Numbered from the stretch's first letter, positions 18,188-28,075 are shown. The stretch: DNA of 64,000 nucleotides from JANMCE01 sp963791625 (GCA_963791625.1 CAWBTA010000016.1:390345-454344); one strand, 5' to 3'. The notes: a model not told the origin generated them from the sequence alone. Translations and numbers: made by a program.

Positions 18188-19476
18188 CGCTGGCTGGCCT
18201 TTAGGGCGCGTTCGAGGTCCTCAACGATGTCCTGCGGATCTTCAAGACCGACCGACAGTCGGATGAGGTCCTCACTGATGCCAGACAGTTCCAGTTGTGC
18301 CGGCGTCAACTGCCCGTGCGTGGTCGACCCAGGGTGAATCACCAACGTTTTGGCGTCGCCCACATTGGCAAGGTGGGTGGCCAATTGCACCGCCTCGATG
18401 AACTTGCGACCTGCGCTGCGACCACCCCTCACGCCGAAGCTGAGAATGGAACCGGCTCCCTTCGGGTACAACCGCTTCGCCAACTCGAAATCAGGATGCG
18501 TCGGAACCCTCGGATGTTTGACCCACGTGACCGCATCGTTGGCCTGCAGCATCTCAAGCACCCGTTCGGTGTTGTCGACATGGCGGGCCATGCGCAGAGG
18601 AAGCGTCTCGATGCCCTGCAGCAGCGCGAACGCGTTATGCGGACTCATGCACGCGCCAAAGTCACGCAGCCCCTCGGCGCGGGCTCGCATGCCAAGCGCG
18701 GCGGGTCCGAACTCTTCGGCAAACACAATGCCGTGGTAGCCGGCATACGGCTCGGTCATGGTCGGGAACTTGTCCGATGCAAGCCAGTCGAAACGGCCAC
18801 CATCCACAATCACGCCGCCCAACGCGGTGCCGTGGCCGCCGAGAAACTTGGTGACGGAGTGCATGACGATGTCGGCACCGTGCTCGATCGGGCGAATGAG
18901 GTACGGGGTGGAAAACGTCGCGTCGACCATGAGCGGAAGTCCATTCGCATGCGCTGCGTTGGCGATGGCCTCGATGTCCAACACTTCGATACCGGGGTTG
19001 CCAAGCGTCTCGCCGTAGAAGAGCTTGGTGTTCGGTTGGATCGCAGCAAGAAAGGCCGCCGGATCCCTCGGGTCGACAAACGTCGTGGTGATACCGAAGC
19101 GGGGCAGCGTGAGATTCATCATGTTGTACGACCCGCCGTACAGGTTCTTCGAGGCAACGATGTGGTCACCCGCGCTCAGCAACGAGGCAATGGCCAAGTG
19201 CAGCGCGGCGGTGCCGCTGGCCGCGCATACCGCTCCCACGCCACCCTCGAGGGCAGCAAGGCGTTCCTCCAATACGGCCACGGTCGGGTTGGAAATTCGA
19301 CTGTAGATGTGGCCGGGCGTTTCAAGGTTGAACATGGCGGCGGCTTCATCGGTATCGGGGAACGCGTACGAGGTGGTGAAGTAGATCGGTACCGCCCTCG
19401 CCCCGGTGACCGGATCAGGACGCTGACCGGCGTGCAGACTGAGCGTGTCGAAGCGAAGAGAGTCCGGTTCAATCAT
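18184..19476 (-). CDS. metY: O-acetylhomoserine sulfhydrylase (Cys/Met metabolism PLP enzyme)
   Basis: 430 aa, the length of MetY rather than MetB/MetC (about 380-400). PLP Lys210 lies in SVTKFLGGHG. Other landmarks are IYSRISNPT, ASGTAALHLA, ETLGNPGIEVLDI and HPGSTTHGQL. It makes homocysteine (or methionine) from O-acetylhomoserine and sulfide. No metX is next to it; the coupled alpha/beta hydrolase is not a recognisable MetX. Confidence 0.9.
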   Translation of the reverse strand: MIEPDSLRFDTLSLHAGQRPDPVTGARAVPIYFTTSYAFPDTDEAAAMFNLETPGHIYSRISNPTVAVLEERLAALEGGVGAVCAASGTAALHLAIASLLSAGDHIVASKNLYGGSYNMMNLTLPRFGITTTFVDPRDPAAFLAAIQPNTKLFYGETLGNPGIEVLDIEAIANAAHANGLPLMVDATFSTPYLIRPIEHGADIVMHSVTKFLGGHGTALGGVIVDGGRFDWLASDKFPTMTEPYAGYHGIVFAEEFGPAALGMRARAEGLRDFGACMSPHNAFALLQGIETLPLRMARHVDNTERVLEMLQANDAVTWVKHPRVPTHPDFELAKRLYPKGAGSILSFGVRGGRSAGRKFIEAVQLATHLANVGDAKTLVIHPGSTTHGQLTPAQLELSGISEDLIRLSVGLEDPQDIVEDLERALKASQR

Positions 19477-19537
19477 GGTGGGATGGTACCGCCGTTGATT
19501 GAAGATTGGCCGACGTGGGTCGCGTACAGTCGCTGAG

Positions 19538-21133
19538 GTGGAGATCTACGAGGCACTTGACCCGCGCAGTGACGAGCCGACACGCGAGCTCATCGCCTTG
19601 GCTACTCGGCCGACCACGCTAGACGGGTCGCGGATCTGCGTGGTGCAGACGATGCCACCTGGCTCCGGGCTCGAACCCATCGTCGACGGGTTCCTCCAAC
19701 TCATGTCGCAGCGCTACCCGACGGCGACAGCCACGCACTTCATGCGAGCCAACTTCATGATGACCGACGTTGCCGAGATCGAGTTCGTAGCGACCAACTT
19801 CGATGCCGCCGTGCTCGTCAGCGGACCGGCCGCCACGATGGTGCACCTCGCCGTAGTGTTCGCTTCGGAGTTGGAGCGACGCGGCGTGCCGGCGCCCTTG
19901 ATCCACTTCGAGGCATTGGCAGCTACCGCGCATCACTCGATCACCACGGTCGGCGCACCGGTGCGGGTGTGGCCGGTCGGTAACCCACCTCGGACCGACG
20001 CAGCCACCGATACCGCGATCAATGCCGTCATTGACGACCTCACCACGCCCACCTCGCCCGACGAGCGACGCACCGGACTCAGTGTGCCGTCGCCGCGACC
20101 GCGTGTCGCCGTGCGCGGCACCCTAGCCGACGTGCTCGACCACTTTCATGCCGAGGGTTGGACCGACGGGTTGCCCATCGTCCCGCCGACCGAAGCGAAC
20201 GTCGCCGCGATGCTGCGCGGGACGACCCGGGCGGCCGATGAGGTTGTGACCGAGTCGTTTCGGCCGGAGGGTCGTCGAGTTACGGTGGAGATGGTGGCCA
20301 TCAACGCAGTCATGGCCGGGGCCAAGCCCTCGTATCTCCCGGTGATCTTGGCCAGCGCCTCGGTGTTCGGTGACATCCAGTTCGAATCGATGACCCGCTC
20401 AGTCAACTCTTTTGCGTTCGCCCAATTGGTCAACGGACCGATTGCAACTGAGATTGGTATGACCGGCGGCTTGGGTGCCCTGGGGCCCGGCAACCAGGCC
20501 AACGCCACCATCGGGCGGGTCCTCAACCTCCTGTTTCGAACCGTCGGCGGCGCTCGCAACGGTGTGAACACCACGCCCACACAGGGCAGCGCGGTGGCCT
20601 ACGCCTTGGCGTTCGCCGAAAACGAGGCCGCCGGCCCGTGGGACCCCTTCCACGTATCGCTTGGCTATGGCGCCGAGGAATCTACTGTCTCGATCTTGCT
20701 CGGAGGCTGGGCCCACAACGGCAACTTCTACTACGGCACCCTCGACGATGTCGTCACCACCCTCAACAGTTTCGAGATGCCCCAGACCGGCGCCTTCGTT
20801 CTTATGTCGGAGAAGCGAGCGCACCTCATGGCCGATGCCGGCGAGACCAAAGCGTCCATCGAGAGCTACCTCCACGAGCACGCCACGATGCGGCTGAAGG
20901 ACTTCCGGGCGAGCGGTTTCTATCCGATGTGCCGCAGCCAGATCGAGGGTAAGGGTCCGTCAACGGCCCGGGTATGGCCAGCGGACTACCTCACCCGACC
21001 CGACGACGACATCGTGCCCGCCTATCCAGCCGACAGCATCAAGGTGGTCGTGGTTGGCAGCGATGTGTCATCCACCATGCAAGCGTGGAAACTGCAGCTC
21101 CATCGCACCGTTTCCATCGACGCGTGGCGGTAA
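19538..21133 (+). CDS. UGSC-like two-domain protein lacking the Sec/Cys motif
   Basis: 531 aa. The N-terminal region (ICVVQTMPPGSG, DAAVLVSGPAATMVHLA) resembles the fold of the UGSC (seleno)protein family, but the stretch that should carry U/C-G-S-C reads GPAATMV, with no Cys. The C-terminal region starts with LDHFHAEGWTDGLPIVPPTE and includes PSYLPVILA and GNQANATIGR; it often accompanies UGSC proteins in actinobacteria. Function unknown. The GTG at 19538 (MEIYEALDPRS) is preferred over TTG at 19499, since relatives start just before this ILDP-like segment. It heads the co-directional run to 27.2 kb. Confidence 0.65.
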   Translation: MEIYEALDPRSDEPTRELIALATRPTTLDGSRICVVQTMPPGSGLEPIVDGFLQLMSQRYPTATATHFMRANFMMTDVAEIEFVATNFDAAVLVSGPAATMVHLAVVFASELERRGVPAPLIHFEALAATAHHSITTVGAPVRVWPVGNPPRTDAATDTAINAVIDDLTTPTSPDERRTGLSVPSPRPRVAVRGTLADVLDHFHAEGWTDGLPIVPPTEANVAAMLRGTTRAADEVVTESFRPEGRRVTVEMVAINAVMAGAKPSYLPVILASASVFGDIQFESMTRSVNSFAFAQLVNGPIATEIGMTGGLGALGPGNQANATIGRVLNLLFRTVGGARNGVNTTPTQGSAVAYALAFAENEAAGPWDPFHVSLGYGAEESTVSILLGGWAHNGNFYYGTLDDVVTTLNSFEMPQTGAFVLMSEKRAHLMADAGETKASIESYLHEHATMRLKDFRASGFYPMCRSQIEGKGPSTARVWPADYLTRPDDDIVPAYPADSIKVVVVGSDVSSTMQAWKLQLHRTVSIDAWR

Positions 21134-21170
21134 GGTAACGCTCGTTCACCCATCAACTATCGGAGCACGA

Positions 21171-21542
21171 ATGGCGCGCAAGTCGATTGATATCGCAGGT
21201 CTTTCCCATGAGAACCCGATCCCGGTTGCCAGTCGCATAGGGCCGTTGTTGGTGACGAGCGTGATCTCGCCGTTCAACCCCGGTACCCGCGACATGCCTG
21301 ACTCGCTTGAGGACAAGGTCGCCAACCTGTTCACACATATGGGCGCAATCCTTGATGCCGCCGGAGGCACCTGGGACGACATTGCCAAGGTCGAATTCTT
21401 CGTAAAGGACATCGCGTATCGCAGCGCGCTGAATGCGCCGTGGGAAGAGAAGTTCCCCAATCCAGAATCACGGCCCGCCCGTCATACCCAGGTTTCGGGT
21501 GGCTCCATCTCCTGCGTCTTCACCGCCTACATCGAGTCATGA
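21171..21542 (+). CDS. RidA family protein (second copy)
   Basis: 123 aa. Rid features are PVASRIGPLLVTSVISPF at the N-terminus, LFTHMGAILDAAGGTWDDIAKVEFFV (shortened: AAGGTWDDIAKVEFFV) and the C-terminal SGGSISCVFTAYI. The usual invariant Arg of enamine-deaminating RidA is not evident, so it may serve a pathway-specific role. GGAG lies 7 nt before the ATG. The stop overlaps the ATG of the next gene by 2 nt (ATGA at 21539-21542), indicating coupled translation. Confidence 0.8.
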   Translation: MARKSIDIAGLSHENPIPVASRIGPLLVTSVISPFNPGTRDMPDSLEDKVANLFTHMGAILDAAGGTWDDIAKVEFFVKDIAYRSALNAPWEEKFPNPESRPARHTQVSGGSISCVFTAYIES

Positions 21543-22567
21543 TTTCACCATGGGTATTTGAGTTCTTCCACGAGCTCACCGACCCCGAACCGTCAACCGA
21601 TCGCCATGCCATACGCGCCCATTTCGAGTGGTACCTCGACCTGTGGGCGAAGATGGAACCGCGCGGTTTTGAAGGCATTTTCTTCAGCGAGCATCATTTC
21701 GGCGCAGGCTACAGTCCGTCACCGAACCTTGCGATCGCGGCGATGGCCGGACGCACGACGACGTTGCGGCTCGGGTCGCTGGGCGCAGTCAGCACCCACG
21801 CCACGCCGTGGCGAGTGGCCGAGGAGTTCGCCATGCTCGATCACCTCACGGGCGGTCGCTTGGAGATGGGCGTAGTCGCCGGAATCCCACCCGAGCAGAT
21901 CGCCATCGGGCTGTCGCCAGCCGACGCGTCTGCTCGCCATGAGGAAGTGTGCGAGGTACTCGAAAAATCGCTACGCAACCCTGTCGTCTCCCACCACGGC
22001 ACCAATTGGAACATCGACAACCTGCGCCTCACACCCACGTATTTCCAAGAATCCCCGTCGGTGTGGACGGCGGTGCGTTCGGCTGAATCTTCGGAACGGG
22101 CAGCACGACGAGGATGGAAAGCTGTCGCCGGATTCGCATCCACCGGAGACGTCACCGGTTTCTTCGACCGCTATCGAGCTGCGGCCGCAGACGCCGGGCA
22201 TTCGACGGAGCCGTCGCAACTGGGTATTCGCCGCTTGGTCACGTTCGTGGATGACCCGAACGATCAGGCCGCGGGTGTTCAGGCGGGCAAGCGCCACCTG
22301 CTCGACAAGCTCAAGCAAAGCATCGGGTCGCTGCCGCCGTTCGCCGCGGTGCTCGACAAACCGTCCGACCCGATGGATGGCCCGCTCAGCAATGACGAGT
22401 TCATCTCCGGTACACCCGAACAGGTCGCCGAGCAGCTCATCTACCAGTGCCGCACCATCGGTGCCGCCAACGCCATCGTGATGTTCGGCGTGACCGATCA
22501 CGACGGCACCGAGCGACACCATCAGCTGTTCAGCGAGCACGTCATCCCCGCGCTGCGAAAGGCGTAG
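21539..22567 (+). CDS. LLM-class flavin-dependent monooxygenase (luciferase-like)
   Basis: 342 aa bacterial-luciferase-type TIM barrel. Motifs: FEGIFFSEHHFG, RLGSLGAVSTHATPWRVAEE, MLDHLTGGRLEMGV and the C-terminal SGTPEQVAEQL. It uses FMNH2 or F420H2 to oxidise an organic substrate; no reductase partner is adjacent. Start ATG at 21539 overlaps the RidA stop. The gene belongs to the 19.5-23.6 kb catabolic run, where RidA, this enzyme and the amidohydrolase could act one after another. Confidence 0.88.
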   Translation: MISPWVFEFFHELTDPEPSTDRHAIRAHFEWYLDLWAKMEPRGFEGIFFSEHHFGAGYSPSPNLAIAAMAGRTTTLRLGSLGAVSTHATPWRVAEEFAMLDHLTGGRLEMGVVAGIPPEQIAIGLSPADASARHEEVCEVLEKSLRNPVVSHHGTNWNIDNLRLTPTYFQESPSVWTAVRSAESSERAARRGWKAVAGFASTGDVTGFFDRYRAAAADAGHSTEPSQLGIRRLVTFVDDPNDQAAGVQAGKRHLLDKLKQSIGSLPPFAAVLDKPSDPMDGPLSNDEFISGTPEQVAEQLIYQCRTIGAANAIVMFGVTDHDGTERHHQLFSEHVIPALRKA

Positions 22568-22571
22568 AACG

Positions 22572-23618
22572 ATGCAGGTTGTTGCCACCCCAACGCATCT
22601 GCTCCATGACGTTGCCACAAGCGTTGAGTGGGGAATTGCTCAAGGCCACTGGGAAGCACCCGTGCGGGCCGAAGTGATCGAGTCCGCGCTGCGACGCCAT
22701 CCCGACGCGTTCACGTTCAGCGAACCAATCGATCACGGGCGCACCGCGATCGACGCGGTGCACGATCCGCGCATGGTCGACTTTCTGGCGAGCGCATGGC
22801 ACGACTTTCAGAAGGTGCGCGAGCAGCGCGAGGTCTTTCCCGATACGTTCCTGCACCCAGCCTTGCGGGAGGACATGACGCCAGCGCCCACACCTACCAA
22901 CGTGGTCGGTGCACTCGGCTACTGGTGCTTCGAGATGATGACGCCGCTGGTTGAAGGCACCTACGCAGCGGCTCGCGCTGCGGTCGACGTTGCCTTGACC
23001 ACAACCGACTTGGTGCTCGGCGGCGAGAGGTCGGCGTTCGGTCTGTGCCGTCCGCCCGGCCATCACGCGCCCCGTGCCGCGTACGGCGGCTACTGCTATT
23101 TCAACAACGCGGCCATCGCGGCGCAGGACATCGTGGCGCAGACGGGCAGCCGCGTAACGGTGCTCGATGTCGACTACCACCATGGCAATGGCACACAGCA
23201 GATCTTCTACGGCCGCGACGATGTGCAGTACGTGTCACTGCACGGTGACCCTTCGCGTGCATACCCTTATCTGATCGGATACGCAGAGGAGACGGGTACC
23301 GGTAGAGGGCTCGGCTACACCCTCAATCTCCCGCTGGCCCGCCATACCTCCGACGATGACTTCATAGCGGCGCTGCGCCAAGCCGTGGACGCCATCGACG
23401 CGTTCGACCCTGGTGTCATCGTCGTTTCCCTCGGCGTCGATACCCACGAGCGCGACCCCATCGGCGACTTCAAGGTAACCACCGAGGCCTACGAAGTCCA
23501 CGGCGCCATGATCGCCGCCCTCGGCCGTCCAACGGTCGTACTGCAGGAAGGCGGCTACCACGTGCCATCCCTCGGCGAAAACGTCCGCCGCTGGCTGACG
23601 GGCATCGCCACGATCTAA
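22572..23618 (+). CDS. histone deacetylase/acetylpolyamine amidohydrolase family protein
   Basis: 348 aa zinc hydrolase. The two active-site His are in RPPGHH (164-165). Zinc ligands Asp201 and His203 are in DVDYHHGNGTQ, and the third Asp is in LGVDTHERDP. GYCYFNNAAIAA and LQEGGY are also present. Bacterial members deacetylate polyamines or other N-acetylated amides in the cytoplasm. It starts 4 nt after the luciferase-like gene, so the two share a transcript. Confidence 0.92.
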   Translation: MQVVATPTHLLHDVATSVEWGIAQGHWEAPVRAEVIESALRRHPDAFTFSEPIDHGRTAIDAVHDPRMVDFLASAWHDFQKVREQREVFPDTFLHPALREDMTPAPTPTNVVGALGYWCFEMMTPLVEGTYAAARAAVDVALTTTDLVLGGERSAFGLCRPPGHHAPRAAYGGYCYFNNAAIAAQDIVAQTGSRVTVLDVDYHHGNGTQQIFYGRDDVQYVSLHGDPSRAYPYLIGYAEETGTGRGLGYTLNLPLARHTSDDDFIAALRQAVDAIDAFDPGVIVVSLGVDTHERDPIGDFKVTTEAYEVHGAMIAALGRPTVVLQEGGYHVPSLGENVRRWLTGIATI

Positions 23619-23679
23619 GTCGAAACAGGGCCGCCGGAGACTTGTTGACAACCACCGGGATTGTTCGCAGAGTGGTGTC

Positions 23680-24939
23680 ATGGATGTCACCCTGCAACCG
23701 TCGGCAACATCGCCTGGAGAACCGCTGCGGCTGCGTGTTCCGGCCCCTGCCTCGCGCCCGGGCGACGCCCCGAAGTTCACCGATCTGCAGCTCAGCCGCG
23801 CCGGCGAGATGCGCCGCCCGACCGTCGATGAGCGCGAGGACGACATGCTCGACCTGGCCTACGGCTTGGTGCGCGTGCTCGACATCGATGGTAACGCGGT
23901 CGGTCCGTGGAGCGGCCTCCTGAACGTCGAACAACTCAAGCTTGGTCTGCGAGACATGCTGACTGTGCGGTCCTTTGATCAGCGCATGCAGCGCGCCCAT
24001 CGGCAGGGCAAGACATCGTTCTATATCCAGGCGCTCGGAGAAGAGGCCATTGCCTGCGCGCACCAGCGGGCGCTGTCAAAGGGCGACATGAACTTCCCCA
24101 CCTACCGACAGCAAGGGCTGCTGATCTCAAGTGGCTACCCGCTCGTGGAGATGATGAACCAGATCTACTCCAACACCCACGACCCCATGAAGGGCCGCCA
24201 GCTGCCGGTGATGTACTCATCGAAGGAGTACGGCTTCTTCACCATCTCGGGCAACCTCGGCACCCAAACGATCCAAGCCGTCGGGTGGGCGATGGCCTCC
24301 GCGTTGGCCGGCGAGACCAAGATTGCATCGTCGTGGATCGGTGACGGCGCAACGGCCGAATCCGACTTCCATGCTGCGTTGGTTTTCGCGTCCACCTATC
24401 AGGCGCCGGTGGTGTTGAACATCGTGAACAATCAGTGGGCCATCTCAACGTTTCAGGGTTTCGCTCGTGGTGGTTCGGCCACCTTTGCGGCACGGGGACA
24501 CGGCTTTGGCATCCCTGCGCTGCGGGTTGACGGCAACGACTACCTGGCCGTCTACGCGGCATCCGCATGGGCCATCGAACGGGCGCGCCGCAACCTCGGC
24601 CCAACCCTGATCGAGTGGGTCACGTATCGCGCCGGAGCCCATTCCACGTCCGATGACCCGGCCGTGTATCGCCCCAGGGACGAGCCGAGTCAATGGCCCA
24701 TGGGCGACCCGATCGAGCGACTCAAGAAGCACCTCATCCATATCGAGGCCTGGGGCGAGCAGGACTACGACGAACTGGTCACCGATGTCGACGCCAGCGT
24801 CCGCCTCGCTTCGGAGGAAGCCGAATCGTTCGGCACGCTGCACAGCGAAGCAGTATCGAGTCCCAGCACCATGTTCGATGATGTGTACGCAACGATGCCG
24901 CCGCACCTTGTGCGTCAGCGCGAACAGGCCGGACTCTGA
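23680..24939 (+). CDS. bkdA: branched-chain 2-oxoacid dehydrogenase E1 alpha subunit
   Basis: 419 aa thiamine-diphosphate subunit. The TPP/Mg motif is GDGATAESDFHAAL (from 221) with NNQWAIS closing it about 25 residues later. The phosphorylation-loop region RAGAHSTSDDPAVYRP is as in BCKDH rather than pyruvate dehydrogenase. The complex decarboxylates branched 2-oxoacids from Val, Leu and Ile to acyl-CoA. The stop is separated by 1 nt from the E1 beta ATG (TGACATG). Confidence 0.93.
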   Translation: MDVTLQPSATSPGEPLRLRVPAPASRPGDAPKFTDLQLSRAGEMRRPTVDEREDDMLDLAYGLVRVLDIDGNAVGPWSGLLNVEQLKLGLRDMLTVRSFDQRMQRAHRQGKTSFYIQALGEEAIACAHQRALSKGDMNFPTYRQQGLLISSGYPLVEMMNQIYSNTHDPMKGRQLPVMYSSKEYGFFTISGNLGTQTIQAVGWAMASALAGETKIASSWIGDGATAESDFHAALVFASTYQAPVVLNIVNNQWAISTFQGFARGGSATFAARGHGFGIPALRVDGNDYLAVYAASAWAIERARRNLGPTLIEWVTYRAGAHSTSDDPAVYRPRDEPSQWPMGDPIERLKKHLIHIEAWGEQDYDELVTDVDASVRLASEEAESFGTLHSEAVSSPSTMFDDVYATMPPHLVRQREQAGL

Positions 24940-24940
24940 C

Positions 24941-25954
24941 ATGGCATCACTGACGATGATCGAAGCCATCCGCGACGCCCACGCGGTGGCGATGGAACGC
25001 GACGAGCGGGTGATCGTCTTCGGTGAGGACGTCGGTTTCTTCGGTGGCGTCTTTCGCTGCACCCAGGGTCTGCAGGAACGTTTCGGCGATCATCGCTGCT
25101 TCGACGCACCCATCAGCGAAAACGGCATCGTGGGCGCTGCCATCGGCATGGGCGCCTACGGACTACGGCCATGTGTGGAGATCCAGTTCGCCGACTATGT
25201 GTATCCGGCCTACGACCAGATCGTGTCCGAGGCCGCCCGCATTCGCTATCGATCAGCGGGAGACTTCACTGCGCCCATCGTGATTCGCATGCCAACTGGC
25301 GGCGGCATCTTTGGCGGCCAAACCCACTCGCAAAGCCCCGAGGCGTTGTTCACGCATGTGTCTGGGTTAAAGACGGTCATCCCGTCGAATCCGTATGATG
25401 CGAAAGGGCTGTTGATCGCGGCCATCGAGGATGACGACCCGGTCATCTTCCTTGAACCGAAGCGGCTCTACAACGGTCCCTTCGATGGACACCATGATCG
25501 ACCGATCGTGCCATGGTCGGGCCATGAACTCAGCGAGGTTCCCGACGGTCACTACACCGTGCCCCTCGGCAAAGCCCGCGTCCACCGACCCGGCAACGAC
25601 CTCACCGTGCTTACCTACGGCACGATGGTTCATGTCGCAACGACCGCAGCGACCGAGACCGGTATCGACGCGGAGATCATCGATCTGCGAACACTGGTGC
25701 CTCTCGATCTCGAGACCATCGCTGCGTCCGTTGCGAAGACGGGTCGGTGTGTGGTGGCCCACGAGGCCACCCTCACCTCTGGTTTCGGCGCCGAGCTGTG
25801 CGCGATCCTGCAAGAGACGCTCCTGTACGCGCTCGAAGCGCCAATCGCTCGGGTGGCTGGTTGGGACACGCCGTATCCGCACGCGCACGAGTGGCGCTAC
25901 TTCCCCGGACCGGCCCGCCTCGGGGCGGCCATGATCGCCACCATGGAGGCATGA
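24941..25954 (+). CDS. bkdB: branched-chain 2-oxoacid dehydrogenase E1 beta subunit
   Basis: 337 aa transketolase-like beta subunit. Landmarks: VIVFGEDVGFFGGVFR, APISENGIVGAAIG (Glu activates TPP), VEIQFADYVYPAYDQI and HSQSPEA. The C-terminal transketolase domain has LIDLRTLVPLD and VVAHEA. It pairs with E1 alpha in an alpha2beta2 tetramer. One nucleotide separates its stop from the E2 ATG. Confidence 0.93.
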   Translation: MASLTMIEAIRDAHAVAMERDERVIVFGEDVGFFGGVFRCTQGLQERFGDHRCFDAPISENGIVGAAIGMGAYGLRPCVEIQFADYVYPAYDQIVSEAARIRYRSAGDFTAPIVIRMPTGGGIFGGQTHSQSPEALFTHVSGLKTVIPSNPYDAKGLLIAAIEDDDPVIFLEPKRLYNGPFDGHHDRPIVPWSGHELSEVPDGHYTVPLGKARVHRPGNDLTVLTYGTMVHVATTAATETGIDAEIIDLRTLVPLDLETIAASVAKTGRCVVAHEATLTSGFGAELCAILQETLLYALEAPIARVAGWDTPYPHAHEWRYFPGPARLGAAMIATMEA

Positions 25955-25955
25955 C

Positions 25956-27173
25956 ATGACGCTTCGCATCGTAAAACTGCCTGATGTTGGCGAGGGCGTC
26001 GCCGAGGCCGAGTTGGTCGAATGGCATGTCTCGGTTGGCGACACAGTTACCACCGAAACCGTGTTGGCCGCCGTGATGACCGACAAGGCCACCGTGGAGA
26101 TTTCTGCCCCCGTCGCCGGTGTCATCACATTCCTTGCGGGCGCACCCGGTGACATCTTGGCCATCGGCTCGGACTTTGCTGCCATCGAAATGGACGATGA
26201 CGTGACGTCACCAGAATCCAACGGTGTCGTGCCACCAGCCGATGTCGTTGCCAACGCTGCACAGACGCGAACCGCTCCGCTTCCTCCCCCGATGACCCCG
26301 ACGGCTCCCGCGCCGTCGACCGTCGCCACCACGACCCGGCCTCTTGCGGCCCCCGCGGTTCGCCAGCGGGCGAAGGATCTTGGCATCAACCTCTCCACGG
26401 TTCGCGGCTCGGGACCCGACGGGCGTGTCACCCATGCCGATCTTGACCGGTCAGGCCGCCACCGGACCACGTCGGACGCCACCCATCCTGCCCAGCTCAT
26501 CGGCATGCGACGAAAGATCGCGGAGCGCCTCACGGTGGCAGCGGCCATCCCCACCATCACCTATGTGGAAGAGATCGATCTCACGTCCCTGGAGGAACTG
26601 CGCAGCACCCTCAATGCGCGCAACACGCCCAAGCTCACGGTGCTGCCCTTCCTGGTGCGCGCCATGGTCGAAGCCGTTGTCGATCAGCCCCAGATCAATG
26701 CCACGTTCAACGAGGCCGACGGGCAACTCATCACCTACGACGCCGTCCACATCGGCATAGCGACGCAAACACCGAACGGCCTCGTCGTGCCGGTGCTGCA
26801 TCACGCCGGATCGCTCGACCTTTGGGGCTGCGCCACCGAGATCACACGCGTCAGTGAGGCGGCTCGCTCAGGTACTGCCACCCGTCAAGAACTGAGTGGC
26901 TCCACCATCACCATCACCTCACTCGGTGCGCTCGGCGGCCTGGCCACGACTCCCATCATCAATCATCCCGAGGTCGCCATTGTCGGCGTGAACAAGATGC
27001 AGATACGGCCCATGTGGGACGGCCAGCGATTCGTGCCGCGCACGATGATAAATCTGTCATCGAGTTTTGATCACCGCATCGTGGACGGCTGGGACGCCGC
27101 CAGCTTCATCCAGCGCATCAAGACGCTCCTCGAAACGCCCGCTCTGATGTTCATTGAGACCCCCGGTCGCTGA
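25956..27173 (+). CDS. bkdC: branched-chain 2-oxoacid dehydrogenase E2 (dihydrolipoamide acyltransferase)
   Basis: 405 aa. One lipoyl domain (1-80) has its lipoylated Lys44 in MTDKATVEI. A Pro/Ala/Thr-rich linker leads to the E1/E3-binding domain (about 128-165, APAVRQRAKDLG). The acyltransferase domain carries the catalytic DHRIVDG near residue 370. It forms the complex core and transfers the acyl group to CoA. No E3 (lpd) gene follows, so E3 must be encoded elsewhere. Confidence 0.93.
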   Translation: MTLRIVKLPDVGEGVAEAELVEWHVSVGDTVTTETVLAAVMTDKATVEISAPVAGVITFLAGAPGDILAIGSDFAAIEMDDDVTSPESNGVVPPADVVANAAQTRTAPLPPPMTPTAPAPSTVATTTRPLAAPAVRQRAKDLGINLSTVRGSGPDGRVTHADLDRSGRHRTTSDATHPAQLIGMRRKIAERLTVAAAIPTITYVEEIDLTSLEELRSTLNARNTPKLTVLPFLVRAMVEAVVDQPQINATFNEADGQLITYDAVHIGIATQTPNGLVVPVLHHAGSLDLWGCATEITRVSEAARSGTATRQELSGSTITITSLGALGGLATTPIINHPEVAIVGVNKMQIRPMWDGQRFVPRTMINLSSSFDHRIVDGWDAASFIQRIKTLLETPALMFIETPGR

Positions 27174-27186
27174 CGCTTCCCGCGTG

Positions 27187-27966
27187 CTAGGAGCGATGCT
27201 CCGTCCATGACGCGCCGTCCCAGTAACGCTGACGACCTGGTCGTTCCGTGTCGGGATACCAACCCGGAGCGGGGCCGCTCGGCACCGATGGCGCGGGTTG
27301 ATAGGTGGGGTAGGTCGACTTCGGCGGCAGATAGGTCGGCGCGCCGGTGGGATAGCCGGCCGTGGGCGGGTAGCCGAACGGGGCACCCGGATACGGCCCG
27401 GCCAGTGCAGCCTTGTTCTTGCCTCGTCGACGAAGCGCCACGATCAACCAGATCAGGCCGATCACGAACGCTAGGCCGCCGATCCCGACGCCCAAAAGCC
27501 AACCAAGGTGCTTGCCGACCGCGTCCGCAAGGCTCCGGCCGACCACAGCCGTGCCATTGCCGGACGACACGTTGACGTCGTACTGACCCGGCGTCACGAC
27601 CGTGAATTTCACCGCACCGGTAAAGATCGACCCATTCCGGTTCAAGGTCTCGTTCGAGAACATTTCCCGCGTGGTGATCGTGGATCCGTTGGGGCCGGTG
27701 ACCTGCACATCCTCGGGCCCAATCGTGACAGCGTTGTTTCGCGAGATGGTCACATTGCCCGACGAGGAACTCTCGCCCGTGCGCTCGAACACGACGTAAA
27801 CGCCCTTGTCGAGCGTGCGCGTCGTGGACCCAGGTATGTCGAAGGTCGGGGCCGTCAACGTACTGACGGCTCCCGCCACCAGACCCACGATGCTCGCTAC
27901 CGCGACCACCGGCCCGAGTACCATCAGCAAAATGGGCGGCCAGATACGGGGACGTTTGTCGGACAT
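27187..27966 (-). CDS. DUF2510-containing membrane protein
   Basis: 259 aa. TM1 (about 10-32) precedes an extracytoplasmic beta-rich domain (40-155). TM2 (about 160-182) is followed by a Pro/Tyr/Gly-rich cytoplasmic linker and a C-terminal DUF2510 (APGWYPDTERPGRQRYWDGA). DUF2510 is an actinobacterial module at the ends of membrane proteins, with unknown function. It converges with the E2 gene. Confidence 0.8.
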   Translation of the reverse strand: MSDKRPRIWPPILLMVLGPVVAVASIVGLVAGAVSTLTAPTFDIPGSTTRTLDKGVYVVFERTGESSSSGNVTISRNNAVTIGPEDVQVTGPNGSTITTREMFSNETLNRNGSIFTGAVKFTVVTPGQYDVNVSSGNGTAVVGRSLADAVGKHLGWLLGVGIGGLAFVIGLIWLIVALRRRGKNKAALAGPYPGAPFGYPPTAGYPTGAPTYLPPKSTYPTYQPAPSVPSGPAPGWYPDTERPGRQRYWDGASWTEHRS

Positions 27967-28075
27967 TGGGAGAGCCTATGGGGAGGAGGGGACCGACGGA
28001 CTGTCTCACCAGCTGTGACGACCGTATCAGCCGACGAACTGCGCGTCTCGGGGTCGGTGCTGGCAGGCTAGAGAC

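Noticed and set aside
18295..19536. 413-codon open frame antisense to metY
   Set aside because: Low-complexity composition without motifs, while metY is complete on the other strand.
19538..21133. Possible selenocysteine codon in the UGSC-like protein
   Set aside because: No in-frame TGA; the expected U/C position reads GPAATMV.
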